Source: a virus
Virus record (IMG/VR): IMGVR_UViG_3300006990_000203
Location: 1 to 20,998 of that record
DNA: 20,998 nt
Reading direction: 5' to 3' (one strand)
A model generated the notes under the pieces. It worked only from the letters and a program-made list of their open reading frames with translations, had not been told where the DNA came from and made no database searches. Made by a program: the position numbers and the translations under genes. Below are positions 18,625-20,998 of this stretch, piece by piece. Position 1 is the first letter of the stretch; each line of letters begins with the position of its first letter.

Positions 18625-19370
18625 TTTATTGGAATGGATGTAGCTTCGTAAGAGGTATGGAAATAAAAGTACGCCCTCGTGATATATTTGCTAACATAGT
18701 TAGTGAAGAACTTGGTCAGCCTTGGTGGGATAATGCTAAAGTTGGTGGTAGTAATGATAGAATCTGGAGAACAACTACAGATGATATGATACGAAAGCCA
18801 GCAAAGTTAGCCATCATTATATGGTCAGGAATAAATAGATTTGAATACTTAGATGAAAGAAACGCATGGCGCAGTGCCGTATGGGTAAAGTATATGTTTA
18901 ACAAGAAAACATTAGAAGTAGGAGAACAATCCGAAACTCACTTTCACCCACGCATGACACTAAAGCAATGGAAAGCTATCCAAGGATGGGCGACTGAAGT
19001 GAGGACTATGAGATATAACTTAATAAATAGTTTACATCATATGCTCAGTATAAAGTATCTTTTAGAAGCAAAAGGTATACCATATCTATTTTACAATTTG
19101 TCAGATGGTCAAATAGGTTGCACACTAAAGACCTTAGACGAACAAAGAATGGAAGGTGCTAATAATTTATGGGAGGTAGAACATATGAAGTTAAAAGACT
19201 ATCTCAATGAATTACCTCATATGAAAGAAGAAGCCTTCTATGATATGTGCAAAAGAGAAAAAGTCCCCTTTGGACCTAAAGATCATCCATTAGAGGAAGG
19301 ACATAGGTTGATGGCGGACAGAATTTTAGGAGATATATATGATAAAAAACTGGATAAAGTCTTTAGTTAA
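18621..19370 (+). CDS. SGNH/GDSL hydrolase-like protein
   Basis: The 249-residue product begins MIYWNGCSFVRG, where S8 fits the nucleophile of block I (G-x-S). GGSNDRIWR supplies N45, and IIIWSGINRFE resembles block III (G-x-N). GPKDHPLEEGH (218-228) near the C-terminus fits the D-x-H-P...G-H block V that holds the catalytic acid and base. SGNH proteins remove or transfer acyl groups on sugars, lipids or peptides. Phage and cyanobacterial relatives with an NGCSF start often sit in surface-glycan or modification clusters. It starts with TTG at 18621 in a TTGA overlap with the carbamoyltransferase, so the two likely act in one pathway. Assignment is by motif order; activity is unproven. Confidence 0.65.
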   Translation: MIYWNGCSFVRGMEIKVRPRDIFANIVSEELGQPWWDNAKVGGSNDRIWRTTTDDMIRKPAKLAIIIWSGINRFEYLDERNAWRSAVWVKYMFNKKTLEVGEQSETHFHPRMTLKQWKAIQGWATEVRTMRYNLINSLHHMLSIKYLLEAKGIPYLFYNLSDGQIGCTLKTLDEQRMEGANNLWEVEHMKLKDYLNELPHMKEEAFYDMCKREKVPFGPKDHPLEEGHRLMADRILGDIYDKKLDKVFS

Positions 19371-19452
19371 GAAATTTCAAGCGTTAAGCTTTCAGTGGAA
19401 GAATCGTAATATGGTTGAGGACACTCACATTTATGAAGGCGAGGACAATTAA
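19339..19452 (+). CDS. Short ORF at the end of the cassette, 37 residues
   Basis: The ORF overlaps the end of the SGNH gene by 32 nt in another frame. It has a strong AGGAG exactly 6 nt before its ATG, which is the main reason to report it. The product is basic in the first half (IKNWIKSLVKKFQAL) and acidic at the end (VEDTHIYEGEDN). A single amphipathic helix with an acidic tail is likely. Small peptides next to radical SAM/SPASM genes are sometimes substrates, which is worth testing. There is no cysteine and no clear leader/core pattern, so this is speculative. Confidence 0.45.
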   Translation: MIKNWIKSLVKKFQALSFQWKNRNMVEDTHIYEGEDN

Positions 19453-19494
19453 TTTTGTTCATGATTTTGCCATCTACCATAGAAAAAATAGTTC

Positions 19495-19523
19495 TTGACA
19501 GATGCTTAAAAATTGGATATAAT
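19495..19523 (+). promoter_or_regulatory. Sigma70-type promoter for ligase C half
   Basis: AATAGTTC, TTGACA (19495-19500), 17-bp spacer, TATAAT (19518-19523). The leader of about 22-28 nt carries GGAGAGAG ahead of the ATG at 19552. It belongs to the same family as the ligase N-half promoter, but the mRNA has a leader. Confidence 0.85.
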
Positions 19524-19551
19524 ATATGTATATTTTGGAGAGAGAAGATAA

Positions 19552-20310
19552 ATGAGACAGATTACCCCACCGACAAACTGCCCCGCTTGTACTAGCGAAT
19601 TAGTTTATCGTAATGACCAGTTGTTCTGTGAACACAGTGACTGTTCAGCACAGTGGGATAAGAAAGTTCAGCATTTCGCTTCAACTCTTAAGATAAAAGG
19701 ACTCGGACCTGCGACTCTAGACAAGTTGCAAATCCAAGAATATGAAGAACTATATAAACTTACTGTATCTGAAATACAGGAAAGATTAGGCAGTCAAAGA
19801 TTAGCTGAGAAACTCTTTGTGGAGATTGATAAATCGAAGCAGAGTAAGTTGGTTGATATAATACCAGCTTTCAGCGTACCCCTTATTGGTCGGTCGGCTT
19901 CTCAAAAATTATGCGATTCAATATCAGACATCGAAGATATTAGCGAGAAAAGTTGTACTGAAGCAGGTATTGGACCAAAGGCATCAGCTAATCTACTTCA
20001 CTGGTTACACAGTGAGTACTATCCTTATCAATACAGAACTACACTACCTTTCAACTGGAAAAATAAAATTATTAAGAAAAAAGAGGTCATAGGCGTTGTT
20101 TGTATATCTGGAAAGTTAAAGTCATATCCGACTAAAGCCTTCGCTACTAAAGTTCTAAATGAATATGGATTCACAGTAAAGAGTTCTTTGACTAAAGACT
20201 GTACTCATCTTATAAATGAGTCAGGCGTAGAGTCAAGTAAAACACAGACAGCTCGTGACCGAGGTGTTATTATAATAAGTAATATAAAACATTTAATTGG
20301 AGAAAATTAA
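19552..20310 (+). CDS. ligA: NAD+-dependent DNA ligase, C-terminal half (Zn finger, HhH, BRCT)
   Basis: The 252-residue product begins where the N half stops in ordinary LigA. PTNCPACTSEL with C10, C13, C26 and C31 is the four-Cys zinc finger. HFASTLKIKGLGPATLDKL (41-59) and AFSVPLIGRSASQKL and AGIGPKASANL match the helix-hairpin-helix repeats. A BRCT-like domain follows (about 178-252, VIGVVCISGKL, THLINES, GVIIISNIKHLI). It has no adenylation motif, so it cannot work alone. It is expected to bind DNA and complement the protein at 13441, as the two ligase subunits of phage T5 do. It has its own promoter and a GGAGAGAG ribosome site. Confidence 0.85.
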   Translation: MRQITPPTNCPACTSELVYRNDQLFCEHSDCSAQWDKKVQHFASTLKIKGLGPATLDKLQIQEYEELYKLTVSEIQERLGSQRLAEKLFVEIDKSKQSKLVDIIPAFSVPLIGRSASQKLCDSISDIEDISEKSCTEAGIGPKASANLLHWLHSEYYPYQYRTTLPFNWKNKIIKKKEVIGVVCISGKLKSYPTKAFATKVLNEYGFTVKSSLTKDCTHLINESGVESSKTQTARDRGVIIISNIKHLIGEN

Positions 20311-20312
20311 AA

Positions 20313-20998
20313 ATGGCATTACCAAAATGGACAGACGAAAGAACACAACAATTAGTGGACTTCGTTGGTGGAGAGAGCCCAATCTCACAAGACACAGTTG
20401 CAAACGCAGCTACTGAGTTAGAAACATCTGTAAGATCAGTAAGTTCAAAACTTAGAAAAATGGGTTATGATGTAGAATTAGCATCAGCTTCAGCAAGCAA
20501 ATCTTTTTCAGATGAGCAAGAAGCAACTCTTAGCACTTTTGTGCAAGACAACAGCGGTTCGTATACATATGCAGAAATCGCATCTAACTTTGACGGCGGA
20601 AGCTTCACAGCTAAGTCAATTCAAGGTAAAATCCTTTCTATGCAGTTAACAGAACATGTTAAACCTGCTCCTAAAGTTGAGACTGTTAAGTCATACAACG
20701 AGGAAGAAGAAGGACAATTTGTATCATTAGTTAATGATGGTGCATTTATTGAAGACATCGCAGAAGCTATGGGCAGAAGCGTTAATTCAATCAGAGGAAA
20801 AGCTTTATCACTACTAAGAGCTGGTGAAATCAATGCTATTCCTAAGCAGAAAGAAACCAAAGGTTCTAGCAAAGCTGATCCTTTAGCAGGTGTCGACATT
20901 GACGGCATGACTGTTGAAGAAATTGCTGATGAAATCGGCAAAACAGTAAGAGGCGTGAAAACAATGCTTACTAGAAGAGGCTTACAGTGCTCAGACTA
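20313..20998 (+). CDS. Multi-HTH DNA-binding protein (partial at 3' end)
   Basis: The visible 228 residues contain about four related helical units that each end in a recognition-helix-like segment. They are roughly 1-55 (KWTDERTQQLVDF, SVRSVSSKLRKMGY), 63-115 (FSDEQEATLSTFV, TAKSIQGKILSM), 127-175 (YNEEEEGQFVSLV, SVNSIRGKALSLL) and 195-228 (MTVEEIADEIG, TVRGVKTMLTRRGL). The repeated S/T-V-x-x-(I/V)-x-x-(K/M)-x-L pattern suggests tandem Myb/SANT- or sigma-region-like HTH domains. It may bind DNA at several sites as a structural or regulatory protein. It is related in style to the HTH protein at 12241. GGAG about 10 nt before the ATG supports the start. It is two nucleotides downstream of the ligase C half and likely shares its transcript. 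Confidence 0.7.
   Translation, partial: MALPKWTDERTQQLVDFVGGESPISQDTVANAATELETSVRSVSSKLRKMGYDVELASASASKSFSDEQEATLSTFVQDNSGSYTYAEIASNFDGGSFTAKSIQGKILSMQLTEHVKPAPKVETVKSYNEEEEGQFVSLVNDGAFIEDIAEAMGRSVNSIRGKALSLLRAGEINAIPKQKETKGSSKADPLAGVDIDGMTVEEIADEIGKTVRGVKTMLTRRGLQCSD

Larger units (their letters stand above)
14376..19452 (+). other. Eight-ORF modification-like cassette between the ligase halves
   Basis: Cupin A, radical SAM/SPASM, QueC-like PP-loop enzyme, cupin B, GIY-YIG-like protein, carbamoyltransferase, SGNH hydrolase-like protein and a 37-residue ORF follow each other with overlaps of 1 to 32 nt. The first overlaps the ligase N half as ATGA. No internal promoter of the local family was seen. 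The enzyme set suggests building and transferring a modified group (nucleotide, peptide or sugar), but no published system with this gene set was recognised. No terminal repeats or recombinase genes mark its edges. Confidence 0.6.

Noticed and set aside
14376-19552. Split ligase as a sequencing or assembly error
   Set aside because: The halves are separated by eight intact overlapping ORFs, and the second half has its own promoter and ribosome site. A frameshift or simple misread cannot produce this.
13441-19552. Intein or self-splicing intron splitting the ligase
   Set aside because: The N half ends in a normal stop codon, no intein splice motifs are present at the junctions, and a promoter precedes the C half. 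A 5-kb insert full of plus-strand genes does not look like an intron.

Overview
The window looks like part of the genome of an AT-rich, tightly packed, tailed double-stranded DNA phage. It most resembles marine T4-like myoviruses of low-GC hosts such as pelagiphages or cyanophages. Supporting signs are ATGA/TAATG-type gene overlaps, very short intergenic gaps, an Hsp20 gene, a phage ribosomal protein bS21, a DUF3310 protein, many 2-oxoglutarate/Fe(II) oxygenase-like genes, a GH24 endolysin with overlapping spanin genes, and strong host-type sigma70 promoters. The host assignment is inference. No tRNA, rRNA, CRISPR array, insertion sequence or integrase was seen.

Layout. (1) 1-223: the end of a plus-strand gene with a small SH3/KOW-like region, then a good intrinsic terminator. 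(2) 224-573: no gene, but several inverted repeats and a candidate structured RNA. (3) 574-1984, minus strand: GIY-YIG-like protein, bS21, small HTH protein and PD-(D/E)XK-like nuclease, driven leftward by two promoters. A back-to-back promoter pair at 1991-2079 separates these genes from the plus-strand genes. (4) 2086-4384: small membrane protein, Hsp20 behind a structured leader, GH24 endolysin, tiny membrane proteins and an Rz/Rz1 spanin pair. (5) 4365-8638: a run of oxygenase/cupin-like enzymes with a GT8-like glycosyltransferase, then a two-TM holin-like protein and a ParB-like protein. (6) 8670-12177: small zinc-ribbon protein, a conserved H/K-rich phage protein, a DUF6445-type oxygenase, DUF3310, an HTH protein, small proteins and a P-loop-less sulfotransferase fragment. 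(7) 12241-13389: HTH protein, terminator, a conserved unknown protein and a PC4-like single-strand-binding protein. (8) 13441-20310: an NAD+-dependent DNA ligase split into two genes. The N half carries adenylation and OB domains, the C half zinc finger, HhH and BRCT. About 5.1 kb lies between them: cupin A, radical SAM/SPASM, QueC-like PP-loop ATPase, cupin B, GIY-YIG-like protein, NodU/CmcH carbamoyltransferase, SGNH hydrolase-like protein and a 37-residue ORF. (9) 20313-20998: a multi-HTH protein running off the window.

Two things stand out. First, the split ligase encloses what looks like a modification or biosynthetic cassette, co-transcribed with the ligase N half. Second, one promoter family (TAGTWCTTGACA, exactly 17 bp, TATAAT) recurs seven times on both strands, with an eighth simpler copy. 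At five of these eight promoters the ATG lies exactly 6 nt after the -10 box, which predicts leaderless mRNAs. The remaining promoters have leaders with Shine-Dalgarno sequences, and the Hsp20 leader folds into two hairpins.
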